Assembly (NCBI GenBank): GCA_002709045.1
Contig: PAPJ01000012.1
Span: 1 to 64,000 of the forward strand
DNA: 64,000 nucleotides
Direction: 5' to 3'
Source: Planctomycetaceae bacterium
GTDB taxonomy: Bacteria > Planctomycetota > Planctomycetia > Pirellulales > Pirellulaceae
In this document: positions 17,108-25,662 of the stretch, piece after piece
How positions within the stretch are numbered: the stretch's first letter is position 1
Layout: each line of letters begins with the position of its first letter
The notes under the pieces: generated by a model
The model's input: the letters and a program-made list of their open reading frames with translations, nothing else
What the model was told of the DNA's origin: nothing
Database searches by the model: none
Position numbers and translations under genes: made by a program

Positions 17108-18697
17108 ATGAGATGGACAATTCGAAATAAAGTTATCATCTGCCTTGGCCTCTTGATGACCATTATTGGGACATTAGCATTCAGTGGATTTCAGGGCGTC
17201 TACTCGTACCGCCGCCTGGCTCGCAGTATCAGTAAACGAGCTGAAGAACTACCACTGGCTGAAGACCTGCGTAATCATGCGGATAACCTGCAAATCGTTC
17301 TTGAAAATTATAAGAACGATCCCGCTGACGATCAGCAAGATACTGTCGACCAGCTTTTTGAACACATGAAGCTGCTTTCTACGAGCATCGATGCATATGA
17401 AAACGAATTACACGATGCAGAGGATAGCGATCTATCAATTAATGACACCCAGCGGGAATCGGAAATCGTTCACGAGATCCGTACTGAACTTGTCACGGTG
17501 CGGGCAATGCTGCAGGAACCTAACGCATTAGGTTCGCAACTCTCATTCAAAGCTATTCATGGTTCGATGGCAATCCTGACCCAGAAGTCCGATTTAGTAC
17601 CCAGAATTCTTCAGCAGCGTATGGGATCATTTGTTGATGAAGTTCGCATGGAGTATCGAACCTGGATCGTGATAACCTGGATTACAACCATTACCGCCAC
17701 TGCTCTATTGGTACAACTGATCCGACTCGGCCACGCCTGGATTCTGAAACCCTTCAATAAGCTTATCTCGGGAAGTCGACGTGTCGCTCAGGGCGATCTT
17801 GAGTTTCAGATTCAAACTGACACCGATGACGACATGGCTGAATTGGCCGATGCCATGAACAATATGACTCGTAACTTCCGTCTAATTAGAAATGATCTGG
17901 ACGAACAGGTAAAAATCAGGACAAAGGAAGCTATTCGCAGTGAACAGTTAGCCAGCGTTGGTTTTCTGGCAGCCGGGGTTTCTCATGAAATCAACAATCC
18001 TCTGGCTTCGATCGCAATGTGTGCGGAATCTCTGGAATCACGTATCACAGAATTTGCCGGCTTGGCCAATATCCCGGCAGAATCAGACAATCTAAACGTA
18101 ATCGTCAAATACCTTCAACGTATTCAACACGAAGCATTCCGTTGCAAAGGAATCACGGAACGACTTCTGGACTTCTCGCGTGTTGGTGAAACACAGCGTC
18201 AAAGAACCCCTATCCAACCCATCATCGAAGATACACTTGAACTAATCAAACACGTCGGAAAATATAAAGACAAATCAGTTCAATTCGAGTGCGAACGAGG
18301 GGGCATCGTTGCTGTTGTCCATGCTCAGGAGATAAAGCAAGTGATGTTAAATCTAATCACCAATGCTCTCGACAGTCTCGATGACTCGGGACTGGTTAGT
18401 GTCACGCTTGGTGGAGATACCAGAGAATGTCGTATCACTATCACTGACGATGGTTGTGGTATGACTGCCGAAGTTTTACAACAGCTTTTCCAGCCTTTCT
18501 TTACGCAACGTCGCGATGGGCGGGGAACAGGACTAGGGCTTTCTATTACTTATCGAATCGTCAGCGAACACGGTGGTACGATATCGGCAACCAGTGACGG
18601 TCCAGGCAAGGGATCCCAGTTTGTCGTCACACTTCCCCTTCATGAACTTAATCAGGAAAACATTCTCCATGACGGCCAACAAAACCAAGTCGCCTAA
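17108..18697 (+). CDS. Membrane sensor histidine kinase
   Basis: 529 residues. TM1 at about 8-28, a periplasmic helical sensor region to about 190, TM2 at about 193-212, a HAMP linker (about 215-270), then the kinase core. The phospho-acceptor is His293 in AAGVSHEINNPLAS. The ATPase domain shows NLITNALDSLDDSG (N box), DDGCGMT (G1) and GRGTGLGLSI (G2). The NtrB-like H-box fits its partner, the sigma-54 activator encoded next, whose ATG overlaps this gene by 29 bases. The ATG at 17108 follows GAGG. It starts 13 bases after lptF, so it might be co-transcribed with it; the signal it senses is unknown but may concern the envelope. Confidence 0.93.
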   Translation: MRWTIRNKVIICLGLLMTIIGTLAFSGFQGVYSYRRLARSISKRAEELPLAEDLRNHADNLQIVLENYKNDPADDQQDTVDQLFEHMKLLSTSIDAYENELHDAEDSDLSINDTQRESEIVHEIRTELVTVRAMLQEPNALGSQLSFKAIHGSMAILTQKSDLVPRILQQRMGSFVDEVRMEYRTWIVITWITTITATALLVQLIRLGHAWILKPFNKLISGSRRVAQGDLEFQIQTDTDDDMAELADAMNNMTRNFRLIRNDLDEQVKIRTKEAIRSEQLASVGFLAAGVSHEINNPLASIAMCAESLESRITEFAGLANIPAESDNLNVIVKYLQRIQHEAFRCKGITERLLDFSRVGETQRQRTPIQPIIEDTLELIKHVGKYKDKSVQFECERGGIVAVVHAQEIKQVMLNLITNALDSLDDSGLVSVTLGGDTRECRITITDDGCGMTAEVLQQLFQPFFTQRRDGRGTGLGLSITYRIVSEHGGTISATSDGPGKGSQFVVTLPLHELNQENILHDGQQNQVA

Positions 18698-20096
18698 AGG
18701 CTTGCACGTTCTCTTTGCAGATGATGAAGAATCGTTGCAGGAACTGATTAACTTTGAATTACCTCGTATGGGTCACTCGGTCACCGTATGTCCCAATGGA
18801 GAAACGGCTCTGGCTGCACTACAACAGGATCACTATGACTGTCTAATCACTGATCTCGATATGCCGGGCATGTCCGGAATTGACTTGCTTGGCAAGGCGC
18901 GTGAACTTTCTGACGAGATCGAATGCGTCGTACTGACCGGCAAGAGCACTGTTGAATCAGCAGTCGCCGCATTACGTTACGGTGCATTTGATTATCTCAC
19001 CAAACCGTGCAAGCTAATTGAAATTGAAGCCCTGCTGCAGCGCATCCAAAACAAACAACGGCTCGCTCGGAAAATTAAAGCAGTCAGCCATCAATTACAG
19101 CGCGCCGAAGGGAACAGCCAGCTCATCGGAAACAACGTACTGATGCAACAGGTAAAGAAACTTATTAACCGAGTGGCGCCTACAACGTCGACGGTATTGA
19201 TTCGTGGAGAAACGGGTACCGGGAAAGAGCTAGTAGCCCGTGAAATACACAATCAAAGTGATCGCGCTGATCAACCCTTCGTCGCAGTCAATTGTGGTGC
19301 GTTGCCGGAAAACCTTATCGAAAGTGAGTTATTTGGACATTGCAAAGGCGCTTTCACAGGTGCTGATACTCAGCGCAGCGGCCTCTTTGAAATGGCAAAT
19401 CACGGCACCATTATGCTGGATGAAATTGGCGAGTTGCCCAAGAGTGTGCAGGCGATTCTTTTACGCGTTCTCGAGAGCGGTGAGATTCGGCGGGTTGGCG
19501 ACAACCAGACTTTTCACGTCGATGTTCGAGTTGTTTGTGCTACCCATCGCAATCTGGAGGAGATGGTGCAAATCGGGGAATTCCGCGAAGACCTGCTGTT
19601 CCGCATCAATCCATTTGAAATCGAAATCCCTGCGTTACGACAACGTCGTGATGATATCCCGCTATTGGCAACTCATCTCTATAAACGTAAAGATGGTGTC
19701 GGAGATAACTCCAAGAACGATGAGAACCCTGGACGGGACGTCGAAAGAGTGTTTACAGATGATGCAATTACCGCACTCGAGTCTGCCCAATGGAAAGGGA
19801 ACGTTCGCGAACTTGCCAATGTTATCGAACACGCGTCGATCCTGTGCGATGCACTCCCAATCGATATTCAGCATTTACCACAAAGAATTAACGGCTCTGT
19901 AGCGAATACACCACTAGTGTTGCCAACGGATACTGAAGTACTTGTCGGCAAAACATTACGAGAGCTTGAAATGTGGGCAATCAGCGAAGCTCTAAAACAT
20001 CATGATGGAAATAAGCCCGACGCTGCAAAAGAACTAGGGGTGTCCCTCAAGACACTCTACAACAAACTTAACAATCAGCTCGACAAATCTGCCTAG
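18669..20096 (+). CDS. Sigma-54-dependent response regulator (NtrC family)
   Basis: 475 residues in three domains. The receiver (about 12-130) has the phospho-acceptor Asp62 in LITDLDMPGMSG and the conserved Lys in YLTKPCK. The AAA+ domain (about 155-400) has Walker A GETGTGKE (180-187) and GAFTGA (227-232), the loop that contacts sigma-54. The C-terminal Fis-type helix-turn-helix reads DAAKELGVSLKTLYNKL. It should activate sigma-54 promoters once phosphorylated by the upstream kinase. The ATG at 18669 has AGGAAA in front and lies inside the kinase gene; the longer frame is rejected as it overlaps far more. The gene ends four bases from convergent lexA. Targets are not visible here. Confidence 0.93.
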   Translation: MTANKTKSPKGLHVLFADDEESLQELINFELPRMGHSVTVCPNGETALAALQQDHYDCLITDLDMPGMSGIDLLGKARELSDEIECVVLTGKSTVESAVAALRYGAFDYLTKPCKLIEIEALLQRIQNKQRLARKIKAVSHQLQRAEGNSQLIGNNVLMQQVKKLINRVAPTTSTVLIRGETGTGKELVAREIHNQSDRADQPFVAVNCGALPENLIESELFGHCKGAFTGADTQRSGLFEMANHGTIMLDEIGELPKSVQAILLRVLESGEIRRVGDNQTFHVDVRVVCATHRNLEEMVQIGEFREDLLFRINPFEIEIPALRQRRDDIPLLATHLYKRKDGVGDNSKNDENPGRDVERVFTDDAITALESAQWKGNVRELANVIEHASILCDALPIDIQHLPQRINGSVANTPLVLPTDTEVLVGKTLRELEMWAISEALKHHDGNKPDAAKELGVSLKTLYNKLNNQLDKSA

Positions 20097-20100
20097 TTGG

Positions 20101-20703
20101 TTAAACCCGACGGATCACTCCAACTACGACACCCAGAACACTGGCGTGAGAAACATAAATCGGCTGCATCGTTGAATTGGCAGGCTGAAGGCGTATGCGG
20201 TTTTTCTCAGGATACCAGTACTTCAACGTGGCTTCACCTTCATCGGTTTGAGCAACAACCATTTCACCATCGTTAGCATTAGTTTGTTTTTTTACCACGA
20301 CATAGTCACCATCTGAGATATGAGCCTCGATCATCGAGTCGCCGTTGACTTGTAATACAAATTGTTCGTTGCCGTTAAACATATGACTAAAATCAATACG
20401 GTCACTCTGTTCAAATGCAAGATTAGTTGGGCCGGCTGCGACAACTCCAACCAATGGAAGGCCTCGCTGTTCTTCTAACGCCTCTGGCGTAAGCTCGATA
20501 GCACGGGACTTATTCCTATCGCGCAGGATTAAACCTTTCTTTTCCAATGCTCGTAAATGCCCCATGACACCATTAGGGGACTTAATACCAAACACATCGG
20601 CAATTTCCCGCACGGTCGGTCCATAACCACGGTCCAGAATCTTATCTCGAATAAATTCATAAACTGAAAGCTGACGGGCAGTAAGTGTATCTGTCGCGGC
20701 CAT
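20101..20703 (-). CDS. lexA: LexA SOS repressor
   Basis: 200 residues, standard LexA length. The N-terminal winged helix-turn-helix (TARQLSVYEFIRDKILDRGYGPTVREIADVFGIKSPNGVMGHLRALEKKG) binds SOS boxes. The C-terminal S24 peptidase domain has the cleavage bond Ala90-Gly91 (VVAAGPTN), the nucleophile Ser123 (GDSM) and the general base Lys161 (ATLKYW). RecA filaments trigger self-cleavage and release DNA-damage genes. The ATG at 20703 has GGAG eleven bases upstream; a GTG four codons earlier is less supported. A perfect TATAAT and a tandem repeat upstream suggest autoregulation. No other SOS gene is adjacent. Confidence 0.96.
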   Translation of the reverse strand: MAATDTLTARQLSVYEFIRDKILDRGYGPTVREIADVFGIKSPNGVMGHLRALEKKGLILRDRNKSRAIELTPEALEEQRGLPLVGVVAAGPTNLAFEQSDRIDFSHMFNGNEQFVLQVNGDSMIEAHISDGDYVVVKKQTNANDGEMVVAQTDEGEATLKYWYPEKNRIRLQPANSTMQPIYVSHASVLGVVVGVIRRV

Positions 20704-20762
20704 CCTGAGCTGCACTCCATTTCGCTAAGGCAAAGCAATAATCCAATGTTATCAACATCGGC

Positions 20763-20786
20763 ATTATAGTGCACACTTGTACACTT
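20763..20786 (-). promoter_or_regulatory. lexA promoter -10 box and candidate LexA operator
   Basis: Read on the minus strand, TATAAT (20763-20768) is a perfect -10 element, about 60 bases from the lexA ATG. The bases immediately upstream, AAGTGTACAAGTGTGCAC, are a tandem pair of 8-bp units, AGTGTACA and AGTGTGCA, filling the spacer between -10 and -35. TGTACA is itself palindromic. A repressor here would block its own promoter. No good -35 box is seen. That LexA binds it is inferred from position. Confidence 0.55.
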
Positions 20787-20802
20787 ATGGTAGGTGAATT
20801 AT

Positions 20803-20846
20803 AAAAAAACACCACTAAGGATCAGCGATCTCTTGCGGTGTTTTTA
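20803..20846 (-). terminator. Intrinsic terminator after the aldose epimerase gene
   Basis: AAAAACACC and GGTGTTTTT arms enclose a loop of about 23 bases with a short inner GATC/GATC pairing. On the minus strand the stem ends in a T-rich run, which fits termination downstream of the epimerase gene and insulation of lexA. Confidence 0.7.
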
Positions 20847-20873
20847 TTTTTCAACTTTTGGGCACGGAGAATC

Positions 20874-21998
20874 CTAGTCTTCAACACTAAAGGCATGAAC
20901 TGTGACATGATGATATTTCTGACCAGGTTTCAAAATCGTTGTTGGAAACGATTTGATATTTGGTGAGTTTGGATAGTGTTGAGTTTCAAGGCAGAACAGA
21001 GTTTGATAATCATTTCCCCCACTACTCTCATCGCCGGACAGGAAATTACCTGAATAGAATTGAAGACCAATCTGATCTGTGTAGATTTTCATCACACGAC
21101 CTGATTTTGGTTCTTTTACGGTCGCTGCCAGTGCCATTTTCCCTTTTTGGTTACGTAATGAAAAGCAGTGATCATACCCGTTTGGATCCAACGTATTCTC
21201 CTCGATCCGCAGGCCAATCTTGTGGAACTTTCTAAAATCTAATGGAGTACCTGCTACATCATTAAATTTCCCCGTTGGGATGAGACCCGCATCCACATCC
21301 AAAGATTTGTCTGCTTCCACTTTCAATAGATGATTGTGAATCGTTCCGCTACCAACACCGCCAAGATTCCAGTAATTATGATTCGTTAGATTTACCGGAG
21401 TCGCTGCATCGGTTTCTGCCTGCAGTTGCACAACCAGTTCATTCTTATTTGTAAGCAGGTAGGTTGCTTTGATAGCCAGATTCCCCGGATAACCTTCTTC
21501 ACCGTCTTCACTAAGGTAGCTGAATTCTACGCCTTTCGCGCCGGCTCGTTTTACAGGCGTACCTGTCCAGACGACTTTATCGTATCCTTTCTCTCCACCA
21601 TGCAAATGATGATCGCCATCGTTCTGAGCCAGAGTATATTGCTTTTTGCCAATCGAAAATTTACCGTTGGCGATACGGTTACAAAAACGACCAACCGTTG
21701 AACCAAAGTATGGATGACCGGCAAGATAACTATCCAGATTATCAAACCCGGCATTAATGTTAGTCAATTTACCCTTGCGATCAGGTGTTTCGACTGATAC
21801 TACAATAGCTCCGTAATTAGTCATTTTGACCGTCAGGCCGTTCTTATTACTGAACGTATACAAACTAATTTCCTGACCATCCGGAGTTTTACCCCAGTTC
21901 TCCACTTCAACTCCGGATTTGTCTGCAGCATTCAGAAACCCTGTTACAGGTAAAATCAGAAAGGCTGCCAACCTTAACAAACGTGAACTATGACGCAT
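20874..21998 (-). CDS. galM: Exported aldose 1-epimerase (galactose mutarotase)
   Basis: 374 residues with an N-terminal signal peptide (MRHSSRLLRLAAFLIL...NAAD), so it should act outside the cytoplasm, unlike E. coli GalM. The fold motifs are GRFCNRIANGKF, DGDHHLHGG, and NLTNHNYWNLGG, which bears the catalytic His. CLETQHYPNSPN bears the catalytic Glu that opens the sugar ring. It interconverts alpha and beta anomers of aldoses. The ATG at 21998 follows GGAG eight bases upstream; the longer frame has no ribosome site. An exported form fits an organism that digests polysaccharide in its periplasm. A terminator follows it. Confidence 0.92.
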   Translation of the reverse strand: MRHSSRLLRLAAFLILPVTGFLNAADKSGVEVENWGKTPDGQEISLYTFSNKNGLTVKMTNYGAIVVSVETPDRKGKLTNINAGFDNLDSYLAGHPYFGSTVGRFCNRIANGKFSIGKKQYTLAQNDGDHHLHGGEKGYDKVVWTGTPVKRAGAKGVEFSYLSEDGEEGYPGNLAIKATYLLTNKNELVVQLQAETDAATPVNLTNHNYWNLGGVGSGTIHNHLLKVEADKSLDVDAGLIPTGKFNDVAGTPLDFRKFHKIGLRIEENTLDPNGYDHCFSLRNQKGKMALAATVKEPKSGRVMKIYTDQIGLQFYSGNFLSGDESSGGNDYQTLFCLETQHYPNSPNIKSFPTTILKPGQKYHHVTVHAFSVED

Positions 21999-22171
21999 CA
22001 ATCTTCTCCTCGATACACAATGTCTTGATCGGGACAACAAAAAAATCCCGTTGATGTTTATTCATTAGCTCTCATTATCGGTAGCAAGCCCGACGGAATC
22101 AATCCTCTATCCATGCGCATCTCTATCACAACTTGGAGGAATAAAAAAGAAAGAGAGTAGATCGCTCTGAA

Positions 22172-22921
22172 TTAAAGGAGACTCTCAAGCAAAAGTCGCA
22201 TTTTTCGCATTTCAGCCGAGTGCTCAATACCAGGCACCTCGACAACATCCACACATAGTGCACGGCGATATCCAAGAGCATTTAATTGCGAAATAACTTT
22301 ACCGTAATCGACTTCACCCTGACCAACTTTTACCTGAAACTCGCTGGAACTCGTGTCGCGCAAGTACACATGACCAACATAAGGCTGAATCTTGTCAGTA
22401 TCCTTGCCGGCATCCGGACCACAGATGTAAATGCTTGGATCGAATGCCAAGCCCAGATTGTCGACATTATCACAGAGGACCTTAATCGTATCCGGGTCCG
22501 ACGCCTGTCGGCCACTCTGATTTCGAATGCAGACTTTGGCACCGTAGTCATCAGCGATCTCGACTAGACGACGCAGGTGTTCAACCTCTTCGTTAAATGG
22601 AGTTCCCAATACTGCAGAAGGGACATTCAGTGTCACGACTTTGGAGATTCGTGCAAGTTCACAAATGGCTTCAAACTGCTGATAATGCTCATCTCCGGTA
22701 AGACCAATTTCAACATAAAAACTGGTTACTTCCAAACGATGAGATTTGCGGAGAATCTCATGAGCCTGATTACGGTCACGAGCCACATCCGCTGCAGTGA
22801 TGTGGTTACTATCATCCGTAATCGCAATTTCTACAGCGGTATATTCCAAATCCGCAATTCGCTGTAACGCGTCACTCAGAGATAATTCTGAAAAACTAGC
22901 TGTATTCGCGGCTACGATCAA
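22172..22921 (-). CDS. Sugar phosphate isomerase/epimerase-like TIM-barrel protein
   Basis: 249 residues of the xylose isomerase-like AP-endonuclease 2 superfamily. Signs are ALQRIADLEYTAVEIAI near the start, TSFYVEIGLTGDEHYQQFEAICELARI, VCIRNQSG, LGLAFDPSIYICGPD and HVYLRDTSSSEFQVKVGQGEVDYGKVISQL. Members isomerise sugars, myo-inositol derivatives or hydroxypyruvate with a divalent metal; substrate cannot be named. A TTG at 22921 sits seven bases after GGAG and gives MIVAANTASF. An ATG 11 codons upstream (22954) has no ribosome site and is the alternative. It lies upstream of the exported aldose epimerase on the same strand, about 170 bases away. Confidence 0.8.
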   Translation of the reverse strand: MIVAANTASFSELSLSDALQRIADLEYTAVEIAITDDSNHITAADVARDRNQAHEILRKSHRLEVTSFYVEIGLTGDEHYQQFEAICELARISKVVTLNVPSAVLGTPFNEEVEHLRRLVEIADDYGAKVCIRNQSGRQASDPDTIKVLCDNVDNLGLAFDPSIYICGPDAGKDTDKIQPYVGHVYLRDTSSSEFQVKVGQGEVDYGKVISQLNALGYRRALCVDVVEVPGIEHSAEMRKMRLLLESLL

Positions 22922-23106
22922 AATGGCGCTCCTTCTCCGTAGTTCAGTACACATCGGGCATTATTGAATTTTCATTAACATTCTGCCATAGAATACGATT
23001 TCAACTCGGTTGAAGACAACACCGAAGCACAAGGTTCTATAAGTTTTCATGCGTTTTCATACAGTTTTCACCTATTTGACCCAATCACTTCCTCTGACGT
23101 AACTGT

Positions 23107-24048
23107 TTACTCGGACGACCGCTCTTCCGGGACCAGCATTCGCCTGATGACCTGCGGCATACGGTATTGAAAATAGAATCGACGCAGCATTGGAATTACG
23201 TTGGCAGGCAGCTGACGATCAAGAATTTCACGATCTTCCGGAGACATCTTATTCTTGTAGAAATCCAGCAACTCATCGTCTGAAATGCCCTGCATACTCT
23301 GAGCCACAAAATAATAATATCCCCAACGAAGAACTAATTGCAGTCGTTGTTGGTCCGATTCTGCGGAAGCATATAAAAACTGAGCTGTTTCCGAAAGTGA
23401 GCCCATCAGCTTCGTGACATCCGTTTCCCAGTCTCCAAACCATTCATGCCACTTTGAATCTCCTTGTTCCCGAAGAAGGAAAGCAACAATAACTGTGCTA
23501 CGTTGTCTGGGGTCCTTCGTCTGTTTGATAATAGATTGAGCCACCTCGTCCTCAATAGACTTAGCTAGCTGTGTCAAATTTTCGTTTTGAACATCCAACC
23601 ATCCTTCATACCACTGCCCAACCTGGAGCAGATCGTTATGTTTTAGATTGGTATCAAGCAATTCTTTGAACCGTTGTTCTTTTTGCTGCTTCACCAATTG
23701 CACCACTTCCTGCAAACGCTGATCAAGTGGTAGTGCCAAAATACGATTCCGCTGGTCTGTCTCTAAATTCAGCAGCCACACCGTATAGGCCTCCATTACT
23801 GAACGTAGGCGTTGTTGATTTGGTGATGCATTTAGCTTCACATTGAAATCTCGATACTCCGCTTTCTTCTCTTCACTAAGCTGATTGAACCTGACCTTCT
23901 TTTGCTGCAATTCGTTTCGCTCTTTTGGAGCCAACTCCTGCAGTTCTTCAACAGTCTTGGGCAACGGCTGGTGAGCAAAAATCGCCGGTAGGCTGATCCA
24001 TACCAAAGTAACTCCCAGAAGCGGGAGTAGGTTCGATTTATTCTTCAT
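23107..24048 (-). CDS. Exported helical protein of an ECF sigma operon, function unknown
   Basis: 313 residues with a signal peptide (KNKSNLLPLLGVTLVWISLPAIFAH). The mature part is helical and rich in Glu, Gln and Arg. An early repeat-like stretch (APKERNELQQKKVRFNQLSEEKKAEYRDFN) recalls DUF3106-like proteins and the general look of periplasmic CpxP-type sensors, but this is only a resemblance. The ATG at 24048 follows GGAG and overlaps the end of the anti-sigma gene by 11 bases, so the three genes form one coupled operon. It may be the periplasmic input to the anti-sigma factor or its main target. No enzyme motif is visible. Confidence 0.65.
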   Translation of the reverse strand: MKNKSNLLPLLGVTLVWISLPAIFAHQPLPKTVEELQELAPKERNELQQKKVRFNQLSEEKKAEYRDFNVKLNASPNQQRLRSVMEAYTVWLLNLETDQRNRILALPLDQRLQEVVQLVKQQKEQRFKELLDTNLKHNDLLQVGQWYEGWLDVQNENLTQLAKSIEDEVAQSIIKQTKDPRQRSTVIVAFLLREQGDSKWHEWFGDWETDVTKLMGSLSETAQFLYASAESDQQRLQLVLRWGYYYFVAQSMQGISDDELLDFYKNKMSPEDREILDRQLPANVIPMLRRFYFQYRMPQVIRRMLVPEERSSE

Positions 24049-24574
24049 CCGACAGCTCCTCAACATCAAAAACACCGGACTGCTCTAAGTCCTTCAGAAA
24101 CTGTATATCCTCGGTCAACCGATATTGATCAAACTCGGAAATCACTTCCACATCATTGAGTAGCTGACGATGCTCTCTACCGAAGAACCAGTCACCTAAA
24201 AAGAACCCAACGATGGTGACAGCGATGGTGATAGCGACTCGGTTAATAAGAGTCTTTTGTTTTCCTGACCGTGACCACTGCTGTGTTTCTTCCAGATCCT
24301 GCCGTGCACTCAAGGCAACAAATTCCACCGTGCTGCGTGTAAAGCCTTCATCACGATTTGCATGTGGAAGTTCATCTAACAGATCCCAGGCCTGTTGCAA
24401 CTGTTGCAGACGCAGACGATATTCGGGATCATCGCTCAACCTGTGTTCCACCAGACGACAGGTTTCTTCATCCAGTTCACCGTCTAGGTATGCCACTAAC
24501 TGCTGACTGTCCTGATCGGAAAAATCCGTTTCGGGTAAGCCGCTATTCTGCAAATCATCATCAAATTCTGGCAT
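24038..24574 (-). CDS. Putative membrane-bound anti-sigma factor
   Basis: 178 residues. The cytoplasmic N-terminal part (QQLVAYLDGELDEETCRLVEHRLSDDPEYRLRLQQLQQAWDLLDELP, about residues 24-70) resembles an anti-sigma domain, but the usual HxxxCxxC zinc ligands are absent. One membrane segment lies at about 111-131, and a short acidic periplasmic tail follows. It should hold the ECF sigma factor at the membrane until a signal arrives. The ATG at 24574 is five bases after the stop of the sigma gene and the ribosome site is inside that gene's last codons, so translation is coupled, which suits a 1:1 partner. Confidence 0.78.
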   Translation of the reverse strand: MPEFDDDLQNSGLPETDFSDQDSQQLVAYLDGELDEETCRLVEHRLSDDPEYRLRLQQLQQAWDLLDELPHANRDEGFTRSTVEFVALSARQDLEETQQWSRSGKQKTLINRVAITIAVTIVGFFLGDWFFGREHRQLLNDVEVISEFDQYRLTEDIQFLKDLEQSGVFDVEELSDEE

Positions 24575-24579
24575 TACTC

Positions 24580-25278
24580 TCACTCCTCACCCTGTTTTTG
24601 CTGACGATCAGCATTGTTATCCAACAATTCTCCAACGGACTCCGGTAATACGCCATCCTGAATATATGGCGATAAGATATCTTTAAGATTAACTCGGGCC
24701 CGGGAAAGCAGGCTCTTAATCGCCGAAACACTTAGTTCCATCGCGTCGGCAATCTCTTCGTAACTCATGCCTTCAAACTTCGAAAGCAAGAGCGCCATAC
24801 GCTGGCGTTCATTAAGAGACTCCATAGCGGCGCGTACAATCTGAGCTCGTTCCACTTTATCTAATTGACGAGTCGGCATAAGTCCGCTTGCTTCTTTTAC
24901 CATGTGAGTAAGAGGCTGTGAGGATAAATCAGCATCCGAGACAGCTACAACATTCACTTCCTTCCGTCTGGCCAGACTTCGCCTGGCATTGCTGGCAACA
25001 TTATGCGCAATTCGGTAGAGCCAGGTGGAAAACCTTGAACCGGCTGTATAACGTTTACGAGCCCGATAGATTCGCAGAAATACCTCCTGAGCCAAATCTT
25101 CCGCCATACTTCGACGGCCGACCATGTTTTCAAAAATTGAAACAAGACGCACCTGATAACGTGATACGAGTTCTTCAAACGCTGCTGCATTATCCTCGCG
25201 CACCTGAAGCATCAGCCGGACATCCGGATCCAACTCAGCATAGTCGACAGTGGAAGCTTTAGGCTTATTCAAATTCAC
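24580..25278 (-). CDS. ECF-family RNA polymerase sigma factor
   Basis: 232 residues. Region 2 (FEELVSRYQVRLVSIFENMVGRRSMAEDLAQEVFLRIYRARKRY ... FSTWLYRIAHNVASNARR) and region 4 (LNERQRMALLLSKFEGMSYEEIADAMELSVSAIKSLLSRARVNLK) are clear, with no region 3, so it is an ECF sigma-70. The N-terminal extension of about 28 residues is longer than in many members. The GTG at 25278 is the furthest start and its ribosome site is weak. It heads a three-gene operon with the anti-sigma factor and an exported protein. The regulon is unknown. Confidence 0.93.
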   Translation of the reverse strand: MNLNKPKASTVDYAELDPDVRLMLQVREDNAAAFEELVSRYQVRLVSIFENMVGRRSMAEDLAQEVFLRIYRARKRYTAGSRFSTWLYRIAHNVASNARRSLARRKEVNVVAVSDADLSSQPLTHMVKEASGLMPTRQLDKVERAQIVRAAMESLNERQRMALLLSKFEGMSYEEIADAMELSVSAIKSLLSRARVNLKDILSPYIQDGVLPESVGELLDNNADRQQKQGEE

Positions 25279-25385
25279 GCACCAGTGCCAAGAAATATAA
25301 GTAATCGGAATTCAGTTTAATTAAATACAATAGAGAAACAAAAGCAGGATTCTGTAACGAAGTAAGATAAAGTACTTGATCCTAT

Positions 25386-25658
25386 TTATAATTTTTGCTG
25401 TCGTTTCTTTTCATCCATGTATTTTTTTCGCAGTGATGAATATTCCTTTCGATCAGGAAGTTCAGCATTATTCTTACCCGATGGGCTGGCCTGTTCAAAC
25501 AACCGCTGTAGAAACGGACGACACCAGCCACATCCGGTGCCCGCACCGAAGCATTCGCTGATTTGCGATGCACGACGCGGCTTTTCTATTCTTATATAAT
25601 TCATGACTTTACGTTTGGTAATATGAAAGCAGAGGCATAGATTGTCATCCGGTTGCAT
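25386..25658 (-). CDS. BFD-like [2Fe-2S]-binding protein
   Basis: 90 residues. Cys8 and Cys10 (LCLCFHIT) with Cys43 and Cys46 (GTGCGWCRPF) match the four ligands of bacterioferritin-associated ferredoxin, which reduces and releases iron from bacterioferritin; an extra Cys lies at 36. The C-terminal part after about residue 60 is a charged tail (EYSSLRKKYMDEKKRQQK) not usual in Bfd, whose length is about 64 residues. The ATG at 25658 follows GAGGTG and lies four bases after the stop of the M20 peptidase gene, so the two are coupled although no functional link is obvious. No bacterioferritin gene is near. Confidence 0.8.
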   Translation of the reverse strand: MQPDDNLCLCFHITKRKVMNYIRIEKPRRASQISECFGAGTGCGWCRPFLQRLFEQASPSGKNNAELPDRKEYSSLRKKYMDEKKRQQKL

Positions 25659-25662
25659 TAGA

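Noticed and set aside
19240..19902. 220-codon plus-strand frame inside the sigma-54 activator
   Set aside because: The activator frame shows all domain motifs; the shadow has none.
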